This document shows positions 49,564 to 64,000 of a stretch of 64,000 nt of DNA, piece after piece. The stretch lies in the NCBI RefSeq assembly GCF_005239225.2, contig NC_133291.1, forward strand, positions 1,054,001 to 1,118,000. The letters are read 5' to 3'. This DNA is from Populus alba (taxonomy: Eukaryota > Streptophyta > Magnoliopsida > Malpighiales > Salicaceae). The first letter of the stretch is position 1, and every line of letters begins with the position of its first letter. The notes under the pieces were generated by a model. It was given only the letters and a program-made list of their open reading frames with translations. It was not told where the DNA came from and did no database searches. Both the position numbers and the translations under genes were made by a program.

Positions 49564-50575
49564 CAGGGCGGAACTAGAATTATTTGTTAGAGGGGGCCAA
49601 AATTAATATAATAAGATATAATATTTGTTTTTCTGAATATTTAGACATTAAATGTTGATATGGCCTTAGATTAATGTATGCCCTTAGAATTTCATCTTGT
49701 TTGATTAACCGGGTATTCTCAAATTTGAGGATGATTATTTAGATATTTAATTAAATGAACAATGTCGATTCTAGTAAGAGGTTGCTCACTAATCAACGCA
49801 GGTTCTTCGTAAAATTGAAGCATACTAGGACTACTTAACCATAACTTCAACATTACATATTAGAATTGGTTTACCAGGGTTGTGAGTCATTAATATTTTT
49901 TTTTCAAAAAAAAATCAATTCTTCTTATTTTGTTCATGGTTTAACCTAAAATCAAAATATATTTCGTAAGAAAAAAATTGATAATTTTGATGGCTTTGTT
50001 AAAAACAAAACATAAAAAAAATCCAAGTATAATTAAAACAAACCAATAAAATATATCTAATTAATTAGAGGAAAAAAATCATTATAATAAGAATTCAAAA
50101 AAACAATTGGTAGAACTAGCAGATCTGAAGAAAAAAAAAGAGCAAAAATAGTAGAATTATATAAAAAAAACCTCATGAAATTATTAACAAATATATCAAA
50201 ACAAAGCAAAAATAGATTTTAAATTTAAATTATCTTATTTTGTTTGATAAAAAATAAATTAATTGATGGCTCTACTTCAATTTTTTTTGTAGAAAAATTT
50301 TGCTCATTATTTGTATTTTTATTTCTCTATTTAATCGACCATAAGATTTAAATTAAGATAAATTGGTGGCTCTATGGCTCTATTTTTTTTACAAAAATAA
50401 TTTCTCTATATATTTTTCTTTCCACGTATGTGAAGGGAATTAGGGAAGAGTGAATTGAAAATTAAAAATAAAGTCACTGTAATAAAGCCTACCTTGACCT
50501 GTGGGTAATGAAGAAAAATTAAAATGTCTTGGGGGGGCCAGGGCCCCTGCTTGCCCCCCCTTACTTCCGCCCCTG
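49564..50575. mobile_element. Non-autonomous hAT-like DNA transposon, 8-bp TSD GCAGCAGC
   Basis: The left end CAGGGCGGAACTAGAAT and the inverted right end CAGGGGCGGAAGTAAGG form short imperfect terminal inverted repeats of the CAGGGGCGGA type. The exact direct repeat GCAGCAGC lies at 49556-49563 and 50576-50583. The 1012-bp interior is AT-rich and has no transposase, so it needs a transposase in trans. Both ends carry G-rich subterminal tracts (GAGGGGGCC; CTTGGGGGGGCCAGGG). Confidence 0.85.
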
Positions 50576-50583
50576 GCAGCAGC

Positions 50584-51600
50584 TGCGTTGTATTTGTATA
50601 GCTGGTGAAGAAAAAAATAGTGCAGTATTATTTTTATTTTTTTTAGAATTGTTTCATGGGAATAACCAAATTTCGGATACTGAGATATTTGTGTATTTGC
50701 TTGATTAGTGATTATAATTCTCAATGTTCAATACTAAGATTTCTATACAATAAATTTAATTTTTCAAACTATATCTAAATTTTTACTTTTAAAAAAAATA
50801 TATATGTTAATATTTGGTTTTGCATGCAAGTGGGTTTTTGCGCAACATAAATACATAAAAAAATGGTAGAGATCATATATACTTTCATCAGATTGTAACT
50901 GGGGAGGTTGCCTGTACTTGCAGAGGCACTCAATTTTTCATGGAGTTGACCTGAGAAATTAATTTATCTTTAAAGAGCAGCTTAATGTCTTACTACTACA
51001 ATCGTTGTTTACATACGCAAAAGACATGTTTATTAATAAATTATTACTTTATTCCTTTTTGGGTCCCCGAATAAAAGTAATTCTCAATTGGGTCCTTCAT
51101 CTATCAAGCATTCCCCAATTAACCATCTGCTCTAAATCTTTCCCTTCCAATATTAAAAATGATGATCAATTTGGCTTACAAAAAGTCATTCTGTTTCACA
51201 ACTTTTAATGCTTGATAGAAGGAGGGATCAAATTGGGAATGGTTTTTATTTGGAAACCTGGTTGCGAATCACATGACAGCTAGGGAACAAATCTATCCTT
51301 TGCCTATGTATGTTCTCTGTAAGACAAAAGTTGCATTCTACCTACGAGTGTAATAACAATATACATTTGTTTGTTATTTAATTATAAGAAATAATTTAAG
51401 TAACGATTTCTAAAACAATTTAGGGGCATATTCTCCAAAAAAATAAAAACAAAAGAAAAATCCTTTTTAAGAAAATATAAAAAAGATAGTTGGATAATAG
51501 TGGAGTTGAAAAAGACAAAAAAAAATACGATTGCAAGCATTTAGAATAGATTTTAAGAAGCTAAATAAATAGAAGTAATGAGACAATTTCATATTACTTC
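50584..51600. other. Intergenic, no gene seen
   Basis: AT-rich. 51055-51300 contains TTTTTGGGTCCCCGAATAAA and a CTTTGCCTATGTATG tract of unknown origin. No coding region is supported. Confidence 0.6.
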
Positions 51601-51639
51601 ACAAAAGTAATCTCTTTAGGACATCAAATGAGAAGAAAT

Positions 51640-52276
51640 AGTGAAAATATTAATGATGTTTGTGTGATGGAGATGATCTTAGGTCTTTGGATTCAAAGCT
51701 TGATCATATAGCAGTAGCAATTGAAGAATCCAAGGATTTGAAAGATTTCACAATAAAAAAAACTTATCGGATCTTTGGAAGCCCGTTAGCAGAAAATTGA
51801 TAAAAAAAAAAAAAAACAGAAAAGAAAAATCTCTTGAACAAGCATTATTAACAAAATTAATTGTAAAGAATATTGTTGCATCTAGTAGAGGACCATTTCA
51901 AAGAGGAAGATTATTTTACAGGAGAGGAAGATGAGGAAGATCATTTAGAAATCAAGAAACTTATGGAGCAAAAAATCAAAGCTTCAACTTCATAGGATGT
52001 GGTAGAAGTAGCTAGAGGAAGATGTCGTGTTGGAAACTCAAATTGAAGGAATAATAATGCAAAATGTTCAATGTTATAATTATAAAGAGCGCATGGTCAT
52101 TTTGCTTCAGATTATTCGCAACATAAATCTGAAGATAAAATTGTTAACTTTGTTGAGAAGGAGCTTGATTCTGAATATCCTACTTTACTGTTGGCCTGTG
52201 GAAAATTAGATGGTAGTAACTTCAGCACCTAGTATTTAGATACAAGAGCATCTAATCATGTATTTGGAATGAATTA

Positions 52277-52316
<40 letters not shown>

Positions 52317-55300
52317 CTAAGTGAGAATTATACAAGCAATATTATTTTTGTAGATCTTTCATGAAGACATGTTGAAGGAAGAGGTAAAATTCTCATTAAG
52401 CTTAAGAATAGCGAATAAAAGTTCATTTCAGAAGTGTTCTATATTCCAGATATGAAGAATAATATTCTAACTTTATTGGGACAATTTTTGGAGAAAGGGT
52501 TTGCAGTATAGATAAAATATAAGAATCTAAGGATTTTTTTTTTATCTGGTGTTATAATTGCTTCAGTAAGAATGATAAAGAACATAATATTTCCTCTGGA
52601 TTTGAATATATATCAGTCAAATTGTTTTAAGGAAGAAACATTCAGCATGCCAAGGGTTTACAATATAGATAAAAGATAAGAATCTAAGGATTTTTTTATT
52701 TTTTTATCTAGTGTTATAATTGCTTCAGTAATAATGACAGAACATAATATTTCCTCTGGATTTTAATATATATCAGTCAAATTTGTTTAAGGAAGAAACA
52801 TTCAGCATGTTAAGTCTTTTGCATCTGTGTTATGGTTATTTAAATTATGGATCATTGATGCTATTAGAGAAGAATTAAATGGTTTTGTGAATACCAAATC
52901 TAGATCACACAAACAGAATGTGTGAAGTTTGTGTAATGAAAAAGCAACACAAGAATTCATTTCCAAGAAGTTGTTCAAAAGCATCCCAACCCCTTAATCT
53001 GGTGCATTCAGACGTATGTGACCCTTTTAAACCTACTTTAATTGGTTGTAATAGATACTTTCTCACTTTCACATATGATTTTAGAAGTGGTACATGAGTG
53101 TATGTATTAAAAGAAAAGAAAGAAGTGTTAAGCAAATTTATGAAGTTAAAAATTAGTAGAAAAACAATGTGAACATAAACTGAAGTGTTTAAGAACAGAT
53201 AGGGGTGGAGAGTATATTTCACATTATTTTGATGTTAGAAAATTGATATTTTAACTCTAGTGTTTCAGTTTATTTAATTGTTATTCAATCAAGTGTTGTC
53301 TGTTTTCTTTTCTTTCATTTTTGTTTTGATTTTGTCAAAGTAAATCCCTTATTTTTATAAGGTTGTTGCTGAGTTCGTGGCAGCACATTGTCCACTACAG
53401 TAGTGGCTATTAACTAGGAAAGTTTGTTAAGTTTTCTCATGTATTTAAAGACATGTAATTAATAAAATAATAACCGATATATTTTATCAAACACCTTGTG
53501 TGTAGTTCGTGTTCTTCAATACCCAGCACTGTTGTTCTTGATTGTGCATCCCTTCACCTGCACAAAACACAGCAACACAATTCTTAACAGTGGTATTAGA
53601 GCTTAGCAAGGATGATGAATCTGAAAAAGTAGATGAAAGTTTGTATAGAGGCTTAATTGATAGCCTTCAATATCTCACAGCATGCAAACCTGACATATTG
53701 TTTGTTGTGAGTATTCTATCAAGGTTCATGCATTCTTCAAGAAAGACTCATTTTATTGCAGCAAAAAGGATACTTAGATACATGAAAGGTACCATTGATC
53801 TTGGTATTTTCTATCCAAGATCATCAGAAGAGGCTGTGGAACTAAAAGGCTATACTGACAGTGACTGGGGAGGCTGTGTTGATGATTCAAGAAGCACTTC
53901 AGGGTATTTATTCTCACTTAATTCAGGTGTCTTCACTGGAGTTCAAAGAAGCAAGAGATAACGGCTCAGTCCACTGCATAAACAAAGTACATTGTTGTTG
54001 CCTCTATTGTCAACCAAGTAATTTGGTTAAGGAAAATGTTAAAGGATTTGGGACATGAACAAGTTGAAACTACTAAAATCATGTGTGATAACAGTTCTAT
54101 AGTATCAATTTCAAATAATTCAGTCTTTCATGGATGTACAAAGTATATCAAAATCAAGTTTCATTTTACTAGAAAAGTTCAACAATCTAATGAAGTGATA
54201 CTGATTCATTGTTCTTCCAAAGAACAACTTGCACATATATTTACCAAACCACTACCTAAAAAGAGATTCGAGACATTAAGACAAATGATTGGAATTTGTC
54301 ATCAAAATGTCAAGGTGGAGTGTTAGACAATTGACATTTTAACTCTAGTGTTTCAGTTTATTTAATTGTTATTCAATCAAGTGTTGTCTGTTTTCTTTTC
54401 TTTCATTTTTGTTTTGATTTCATCAAAGTAAATCCCTTATTTTTCTGAGATTGTTGTTGAGTTAGTGGCAGCACATTGTCCACTACAGTTAGTGGCTGTT
54501 AACTAGGGAAGTTTGTTAAGTTTTCTCATGTATTTAAAGGCATGTAGTTAATAAAATAATAACCGAGATATTTTATCAAACTCCTTGTGTGTAGTTCATG
54601 TTCTTCAAGACCTAGCATTGTTGTTCTTGATTGTGCATCCCTTCACCTGCACAAAACACAGCAACACAATTCTTAAGAATCAACTTACTAGGCCTTAAAC
54701 TCCACAATAAAATGAGGTGTTTGAAAGGAAGAATAAAACTATTATAAATATTGTTAGAAGTATGTTGAAAGAAAGAAATTGTCCAAAAGAGTTTTGAAGA
54801 GATGCAGTAGTGTTATATGTATTTGTTAAATAGGTTTACTACAAAAAAAAAAAAAAAATTAGAAGATTACACCAAAGAAACAAGAAGTATGAAGAAACCA
54901 TGAGTTGAGGATTTTTAGCAGTGCTGCATATTCCAAAATTCAAGAGGAAAAAAGAACTAATCAGTTTATATGGTTACAAATTGTATAATCCAGTAACCCA
55001 GAAGGTGATTATGTCAAGGGTTGAAGTTTGATGAATAGCAGGTGTGGGATTGGAATACTAAACATCAACCACAGAGACTGACAGTAGATGAAGAACAAGT
55101 TCAAAAGGATAAAGAACAAATCTAGTATGCACCTTCTTCACCTACTCAAATTGATAGTCATGGTCCTTCAAGTTTAGCTTCAAGAAAGATAAAAAGCATC
55201 AAAAAAATATATGATGTAACTAAAAGAATCAACCTAGATAATATTAGTATATTTTGCTTATTTTCAGGTAATGATGTTGTTACCTTTGAAGAAGCTTACC

Positions 55301-55330
55301 AATAAGCTAAATGGAAGAAGACAGTGAAGG
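51640..55330 (+). mobile_element. Degenerate Copia element A, interrupted by element B
   Basis: Pieces in order with many stops and frameshifts: gag tail and zinc knuckle (CYNYKER then a frame change, 52070-52110); protease relic (YLDTRASNHVFG, with DTR for DTG, 52230-52270); pre-integrase zinc finger (MCEVCV, 52918-52940); integrase start (LVHSDVCDPFKP, 53000-53030) to EYISHYFD at 53230. After the nested element, integrase resumes at 54680 (NQLT, then QNEVFERKNKTIINIVRSML) and the C-terminal part fades by about 55330. A tandem duplication of about 155 bp (52499-52653 and 52655-52812) lies between protease and integrase. No LTRs were recognised. Confidence 0.8.
53233..54678 (+). mobile_element. 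Internally deleted Copia element B nested in element A
   Basis: LTRs 53233-53589 (TGTTAG...TTAACA) and 54321-54678 agree closely. The primer site TGGTATTAGAGC is at 53591. The interior keeps only the end of reverse transcriptase and RNase H: SLQYLTACKPDILFVVSILS, MKGTIDLGIFYP, YTDSDWGGCVDDSRSTSGYL, then after a frame change IMCDNSSIVSISNN, CTKYIKIKFHF and EQLAHIFTKPLPKKRFETL. Gag, protease, integrase and most of reverse transcriptase are missing. No clear TSD; some integrase codons of the host element are lost at the insertion point. Confidence 0.85.
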
Positions 55331-55755
55331 ACGGAAAGTGATAAATTCATTTTTGAGTGGCCTTTTGTTCATCTAGACTTATTTGAAGATTTTTCTCAAA
55401 TTAGCACAAACGTTTTTTTTATAAACAATCATTCTATTATTTAATTTAAATCACATTTTATTAATTTTATTTTTGTGTAACCAATTGTATAATAGAGGCA
55501 AAATGAGTCCCGATGAGCGAGTACATGGAATGGAGCGCTCAAGCCCGAGAACACGGAGCACAGGGTATGGTTGATGAAGGGTAAGACGACCAGTGAACAA
55601 AACACGAATAGGACAACCCATGAACGAATTTTGTTGCTTATTAATTTATACTTGACAGACTAAATGAATGAAACAATTTGAGAAAACAAATAACACATTG
55701 TTATGTCTGCACACTTGATCCGAGAGAATCTTCAAGGAAAAAAAGAAAGGAAAAA

Positions 55756-56933
<1,178 letters not shown>

Positions 56934-57048
56934 CTAAAGTTTTTAGCGCGCTAAATGTATAGCTAAGTCTGCAAGTGCTGTTACCAAAGCTGTTGGATGA
57001 TTGAGAGAATTGAGATAGAAGATGGAGAAGAATGCATGGGAGCTTATC

Positions 57049-57056
57049 TATTTATA
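57049..57056 (-). promoter_or_regulatory. TATA box of POD2
   Basis: TATAAATA on the minus strand, about 140 bp before the ATG at 56909. Same context as POD1. Confidence 0.6.
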
Positions 57057-57542
57057 GAGTCTGATCAAGCACATTAATCAAGATTTGTCTAGGTAAGATC
57101 TGTAAGGCCAAAACGCGTTGAAACTTTTCTAATTTGATGCCTGCATGCCATTCATTAACTTTTTGTTTACACTTCTTGTCGTGACCCATTAATTAATTAT
57201 TTTGTCTGCATCAAATCCTATCAAATAGTAATCTAATGAGGCTGCTTTGGTATTTTTTAGAGCAATTAGTTGCTCACAGCTGCGGTCTTTTACTAAATTA
57301 TAACTTTAGATAGTAAAGAAATATGGATAGCCAGAAGCAGGGATTTGTGCTCCGTCGCAATTGTCCGTTTGTCCATCAAAACAAGCATCATTATTTTATT
57401 ATTTATGTCGCGTTGAAAAGTCAGAGTCAGAAAGCGATTTATATCACCCAAAGCCTTTTATCCCCCTAATTCACATCTGAAAGGAATCTCTTTGACTTCC
57501 ACTCCACTAAAATCCTACGCTTTTTGCTCCTTCATTTAAAAT

Positions 57543-57920
57543 GCCACCATGCAGTCCAAAACTTGTCACTTGAAATCGATGAAATATAGAGTAATTTGAA
57601 ATCGATGAAATATGGACTGGTTAAGTACAAAACTTCAATTTCTAGATATAATTAATAGGTTTAGGATAGCGATCATGCATATTAGGTGAAATTATCATCC
57701 CTGTCTAGAAAAGATATATACTGCATTAATGGTCTATTTTTTTTTTTTTTAAATCCTTATATACCAAAGTAAACGAAACAAAAGGTGGATTTGGTAAGCT
57801 ACGCGGTGCCAGCAAGCAGAAAAGGATATGTCAATGAGTATATTACCACCATGCAGCCAAGAAAGGAAAACTAGCCACTTGAAATCGATGAATTATAGAG
57901 TAATTAATTTGGCCTGATAT
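57543..57920. repeat. Short direct repeats with AAATCGATGAA core
   Basis: A block of about 60-70 bp (CCACCATGCAG ... CACTTGAAATCGATGAA, TATAGAGTAATT) occurs near 57543 and again near 57847. A shorter TTTGAAATCGATGAAATATG lies next to the first. Non-coding. Confidence 0.6.
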
Positions 57921-59080
57921 TATAGCTGGTTAGTTAGTACGCTTACCGGTCAGTTCCTTCGACGTATTTGAAAAATATGGACTATGACCACATCCATTTA
58001 GAAATTAATGCTTGGTTGAAAACTTATATAATTTAATTATCATTTAGAATCATTCCCAGCCTCCACATTTGATCAATTATTTGTTTTTTAGAACTGCTAT
58101 TTTTTTTACTTTTAAAACCCAATCTAAGGTTAACCCGGGACAAATCTTATTAAATCATAGATTAAGTTACGTTGATTCAGGTCAACCTTATTTTTTTTTA
58201 AAAAAAAATATATATCTAAACAATGTCAATTTTAAAATAATTCTTTTTTAAAATGAAAGAGTTCATAAATTTTGACTAAATTTTTTCATGATTGATTAGA
58301 TTGCTAGTTAATCTAGTTAACTTTTTATTTTTGTTAGAAATCGTCCCGAACAAGGTGTTGAATTACTTGGGTCTCGAGTCAACCTGCCAGAAAAGATTGA
58401 GTTTTAAAATAATGCTATTTTTTATAACAAAAAATACAATCAATTGTTTAAAAAATGTAACACTCCTGTTTGTTTTGAAAACTTATTTCGATCACCTCTT
58501 TAATTATAATTTCATAATACCAAATGACATGTAAGAGTAAAGAATTTACATCTGCAAGGTGGTTGTAGAATAATTCTATTTAATGTCACTTTATTTTATC
58601 ATCATTGATGAAATCATATTTTCTTTAAGAAAATAAAGAATTTGTCTTCTTACCACCACGAAACCAGTGAGCTCTCACAAATAAATCTTTCTGAAAATTG
58701 TATGGGTAATCATCTCTTTGGAAAATTATCCCTATAGAATTCGTCAATGCTTGTCTTTGAAATTTTCTAATTGTCTCATGATTGAAAAAGTATGTGTTGT
58801 CCGTACAAAATCAACGCATATCCCTCATAAAGGACTGAATAAGACACTTGACCAACGTCCTAGAAAACAAGGATGTTTCCATGTAGCACATCGTTGTCCC
58901 ATATTATATTCACCGCCAGAAAAGGCAGCGTTGGGTGCAGAAAAAAGGGATTTTTTAATAGTGAATTGAAGGATAGAATAATTCTCTAGTTGAATTGGTA
59001 AGGACAAAGACGGGTTACCTCATGATGGCATGCAGTCATAAAAAAATCGAACGCGTTACGAGTGTGCTTCATCATCCTTC
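57921..59080. other. Intergenic between divergent peroxidases, no gene seen
   Basis: No recognisable coding region; the frame at 58718-58969 has no domain or conserved partner. It lies between the POD2 and POD3 promoters, which point away from each other. Confidence 0.6.
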
Positions 59081-59088
59081 TATAAAAG
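59081..59088 (+). promoter_or_regulatory. TATA box of POD3
   Basis: TATAAAAG, 162 bp before the ATG at 59243. The leader shares CCATGCATTCTTCT and CATCTTCTATC with POD1 and POD2, but most of the promoter and the 5' UTR next to the ATG differ. Confidence 0.6.
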
Positions 59089-59242
59089 GATGAGCTTCCA
59101 TGCATTCTTCTTCATCTTCTATCCCTTCTCTCAATTCTATATTTGATAACAGCTTGTGATAATCAACTGGATTGATTTGCAAAAGCTATAGATTAATTTT
59201 GTGAGAGTAAAAATTAGTCTTGCACTTAGACGACTCAAAGAA

Positions 59243-60396
<1,154 letters not shown>

Positions 60397-60614
60397 TTTT
60401 TCCTTTCTTTTTTTCCTTGAAGATTCTCTCGGATCAAGTGTGCAGACATAACGATGTGTTATTTTTTCTCTCAAATTGTTTCATTCATTTAGTACGTCAA
60501 GTATAAATTAATAATCAAGAAAATTCGTTCACGAGCTATCCTATTCGAGTTTTTTTCACTAGTAAGAAAAAAAAAAACGACACTATGTGCTCCTTGTTCC
60601 TAGGCTTGAGCGCT

Positions 60615-62120
60615 TATTATAGAATAAGATTCTAATATAGAATGTTGTAATCATTACAATTACTCATGTATCTATCAAAATAGGATTCTAATATAGGATG
60701 TTGTAATCATTACAGTTACTGCAGTGTTCTACTGCCTCTATATAAATAGGAAGGTTGGCTAAGGCACAACCCAACACATTCCATTATTCTCAACTTGGTA
60801 TCAGAGCCACAAAACCCTAAAATAAATTAAACATAATTTTCTCACAGCCTCCCAACCTCCCTTTTTCAATGGAACAGCCACCACATACATCTTCAAATTC
60901 TGCAGCACCAGCAATCCAGCTTTCTTCTTCTCTGACAGTGCAGCCCTCTTCTCTTGCAGCGCCTCCTCTGCTTTCCTCTACTACGTCACCGCCTGGATTC
61001 TCCTCTACCATGGCTAGTGAACGCCTCCTCTTGCAGCCCAAGTTTGCTGCCTTTACTGCCGCAAGCATTATCTCCCTTTCTCACACTCATCAAGTCATCT
61101 CCTTCAAATTAACAAACACCAATTAGTTATTAACAAATCTACCAATTATTACGTGATCACGAGGTTGTGCCTTATAACAACCTCCAGGTTTCGTTGACTC
61201 TTCTCTTCCATCTCATGTCTACAGATTGCACAAATCATTGTATGGTTTGAAACAGATACCGAGAGCATGGTACACTCGTCTAAGTGATTTTTTGCTCTCC
61301 ATTGGTTTTCGAGCTTCCTAGGCTGACATCTCCCTGTTTATCTTATCTGATGGTACGGCATCTTATGGTTTCCATATCACTCGACGCTCCTCTTTTGCTC
61401 TACATGGCTTTACAGATGCAGATTGGGCTGGTAGTATTGATGATCGCAAGTCTACGGGCGGCTATCTTGTCTTTTTTGGTCAGACGCCGATTTCTTGGAA
61501 ATTCGGTAAGCAACGCACTGTTGCTCGCTCCTCTACTGAGGCTGAGTATAAAGCCCTTGCTGATGGTACCGCTGAAGTCATTTGGCTTCAATACTTGTTA
61601 ACAGATTTGCAGGTTCCCTCAGTCTCTGCCCCTATCATTTGGTGTGATAAACTTGGTGCTACCTATCTCTCAGCAAATCCTATCTTCCATGCTCGTACTA
61701 AGCATGTTGAAGTGGATTATCACTTTGTCCGTGACCGTGTTGCCAAGAAAGAAATTCAGATTCGTTTTATTCCCTCTCGATATCAACTTGCCGATGTCTT
61801 CACTAAACCACTTCATGTTGCATCCTTTACTGCTTTTCGATTCAAGCTTCGAGTTGATCCCCCACCCTCAACTTGAGGGGGCATATTATAGAATAGGATT
61901 CTAATATAGGATGTTGTAATCATTATAGTTACTCATGTATCTATCAGAATAGGATTCTAATATAGGATATTGTAATCATTACAATTACTCATGTATCTAT
62001 CATAATAGGATTCTAATATAGGATGTTGTAATCATTACAGTTACTGCAGTGTTCTACTGTCTCTATATAAATAGAAAGGTTGGCTAAGGCACAACCCAAC
62101 ACATTCCATTATTCTCAACT
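60615..62120 (+). mobile_element. Deleted 1.5-kb Copia element in the POD3 3' flank, TSD GCGCT
   Basis: LTRs 60615-60795 and 61884-62120; TSD GCGCT at 60610-60614 and 62121-62125; primer site TGGTATCAGAGCC at 60796; purine tract TTGAGGGGGCA at 61873. The interior keeps the gag start (MEQPPHTSSNSAAP, 60869-61123), then jumps to late reverse transcriptase (LHKSLYGLKQIPRAWYTRL, about 61220) and RNase H (HGFTDADWAGSIDDRKSTGG, SSTEAEYKALADG, then in one frame to HARTKHVEVDYHFVRD and YQLADVFTKPLH). The LTRs differ by the number of a roughly 56-bp internal repeat (two against three). LTR ends TATT...AACT are not the usual TG...CA. Confidence 0.9.
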
Positions 62121-62264
62121 GCGCTTCTTTCCACGGACTCACTCATCGGGACTAATTTTGCCTCTATTATAGAATTGGTTGTGTAATTATTAACCATTTT
62201 TGGTGCCACGTAAACCAAAAAATAAAAAAATAAAAGAGAGTACAAAAAATAAATAATGATAGAA

Positions 62265-62265
62265 G

Positions 62266-62346
<81 letters not shown>
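62265..62346. repeat. Compound (CT)n(AT)n microsatellite
   Basis: CTCTCT run changing into a long TATATA run. Confidence 0.95.
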
Positions 62347-62349
<3 letters not shown>

Positions 62350-63369
62350 TTAAGAAAAGCGTACTAGAACTCCTAAAAATTACCTAAAACTAGTTGAGTA
62401 TCAAAATATACAAAATTTTGGAAATTTGACCATGTTTTTGTTGGTTTATTTTGTTTTCAATTATCCTTGTCACTGATAATGTGATTTGTTGGAATGAAAA
62501 AAACATGTTTTAGAGGCCTTAAATGACCATTATAAGATTGAACAATGTTTCTAGGTTTTTTTAGGCACATTTTGGGTTCATGTTTATCCAAAAAAAACAT
62601 TGTTGTAGGTACTAGTTTTAGGGTTTATTTTGATTCAAATTTGATATTATTTTTAGTAAATAATCTAGGAATTTTAAGTATCAATAACGTGTTTTTTGTG
62701 TGTTTTAATTTTTGAATTTCTATTTTGAACCAAACTCATTCTTCACAAAAATCATAATGTTTACGTAATAATCATAGCAAAATAACAATTGATTCTTAAT
62801 CTATGCTTATTGTGATTAAAACCTTGTCTTTTATTGCTTGAAATCTAGTCTGATTTGATGTTAATGTTGTTGGGTTTACATTTCAATGTTATTGGTGTTC
62901 TTCATTCTTTCTGTATTTGATTTGTTTTTCTTGAGAAATTTTGAAGTTTTATGTTTTTCTTATGTTGAATCCTTTTCAGTTTTGGGTCTTTGTTTTACTT
63001 TGTTTTCAGCTCAACTCAATCAGGTCAAAACCAGGTCAGTCCTTAAGCCCTGTTTGGTTTGATTTTTTTATTTTTTATTAAGGTTTCTTTGTTTTAAGGG
63101 TGTGTTTTGGAAAATACCCTTTAAGTTTGTTTTAGGTAGTTTTTATTTCAAGAAAAACTGTTTTTTTAACCAAACATAGCTTTACAAAAATACAAAAAAT
63201 ATATGTAATAAATAATAAAAATATCTTTTTGTGTGTTGTATACAACCAAGTCTCTTAAAAAAAAATTAAAAAATCATATCTTGTTTAAGGAATAAAATAC
63301 ATGGTATGTTTTATTTTTTAACATGTGTTTTGAATTTAATAACAAATTTAATGAATCCTTGGAATTTAA
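62347..63369. other. Intergenic, no gene seen
   Basis: T-rich, stop-dense, no recognisable coding or mobile signature. Confidence 0.6.
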
Positions 63370-63900
63370 TCAATATTTTAATAATTCATAATAGTATAGT
63401 CTTCCTCTCTGTTAAAAAACTCTTAATGCTGAGACTAGTATTAAGCCACGTGAACATATAGACTATCTAAAAATTTATAACCTGAATAAACTAACTAAAT
63501 AAGTGCCGGAAGTATCAAATTTCCATATTTTTCTATCTTCACTTTTTGAAAAAACTAAACAACGCTTCATCTCTCCAATTAAACTTTCCCGCTTGAGAGA
63601 GAGAAGTGAGGAAATTATGAGTAGCAGTGTTACTTCGTTGGATCTTATTGCTGCTCTTTTTTCTTGCTTTCTTTTTTTTCTCGGATCTTATTACGATATC
63701 TTGGTTCTTGGCTTTCCATTTTTTTCTCCACTCTTTAATAATGGAGTGAGTTGCATGAAGCAAATTCATTGTCCTAAAGAAAATTTGCGTAGCATGAAAA
63801 TCTTACCACTTACAAATAATGGAAATATTCTTCCATCAATTATTTACTTACACTACCAGAAAATCTATAAATACAAATGGAAATACGTACCAAGAAAATA
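63370..63900 (+). repeat. Leader-like module of the ankyrin array, right-most copy
   Basis: Same block as 13130-13760 (GACTATCTAAAAATTTATAA, AAAAACTAAACAACGCTTC, GATATCTTGGTTCTTGGC, GTTGCATGAAGCAAATTC, AGCATGAAAATCTTACCAC). It lies 35 kb from the last ankyrin copy, so another ankyrin gene may start to the right of the window. The frame 63503-63913 is not conserved in other copies. Confidence 0.55.
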
Positions 63901-64000
63901 TTTTTATCGGTAAATTTCCGATGAATTTTACCGATGGAAATATTCCTTAGTATATACTGAGAGAATTACAGTTGGAAAAAAATTTAAAACAAAGCAAAAA

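Noticed and set aside
58718..58969. 83-residue frame upstream of POD3
   Set aside because: No recognised domain, no second copy beside the other peroxidases, and no promoter or splice support.

Overview
The window is plant nuclear DNA. It is AT-rich, with GT-AG introns, class III peroxidases, an ATX1/CCH-type copper chaperone, an IQM calmodulin-binding gene, ankyrin/PGG genes and nested plant retrotransposons. Gene content and repeat style suggest a woody eudicot, most likely Salicaceae (Populus type). That is inference, since no search could be run. A run of 500 N marks a scaffold gap at 34917-35416.

Left third (1-28.5 kb): a decaying tandem array of ankyrin-repeat/PGG-domain membrane-protein genes. 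Copy A (3' half only, 1-2487) reads cleanly. Copy B (16310-21135) has an N-terminal exon with a Copia-gag-like domain, a duplicated small exon, frameshifts and a C-terminus that runs into an LTR. A short exon relic (23757-24020) and copy C (25014-28470, many indels) follow. A non-coding leader-like module recurs at five places. The spacers hold a solo LTR, a SINE with target-site duplication (TSD), an old Gypsy-like LTR relic, a Helitron-like AT-rich repeat and a recombinant TRIM-like LTR element.

Middle (30-37.5 kb): a copper chaperone gene (+), a convergent IQM gene (-) whose 5' end is lost toward the gap, the gap, and a frameshifted peroxidase (POD1, +). Many single-base insertions in unrelated genes here look like poor consensus quality.

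37.5-55.4 kb is a transposon nest. A Helitron-like repeat is split by a 9.26-kb LTR retrotransposon with 2.15-kb, nearly identical LTRs and TSD CAGTC. This element is gag-only. Its 3' untranslated part carries an unusual array of about 35 short hairpins in which three different stems alternate around one conserved loop; this is the most interesting signal in the window. A 1.0-kb hAT-like element (8-bp TSD) and a degenerate Copia element interrupted by a second, internally deleted Copia element follow.

Right part (55.5-64 kb): two intact peroxidase genes, POD2 (-) and POD3 (+). POD2 and POD1 sit in long inverted repeat arms. POD3 shares the gene body but has a different promoter, and its 3' flank carries a 1.5-kb deleted Copia element with TSD GCGCT. 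The window ends in another copy of the ankyrin-array leader module.
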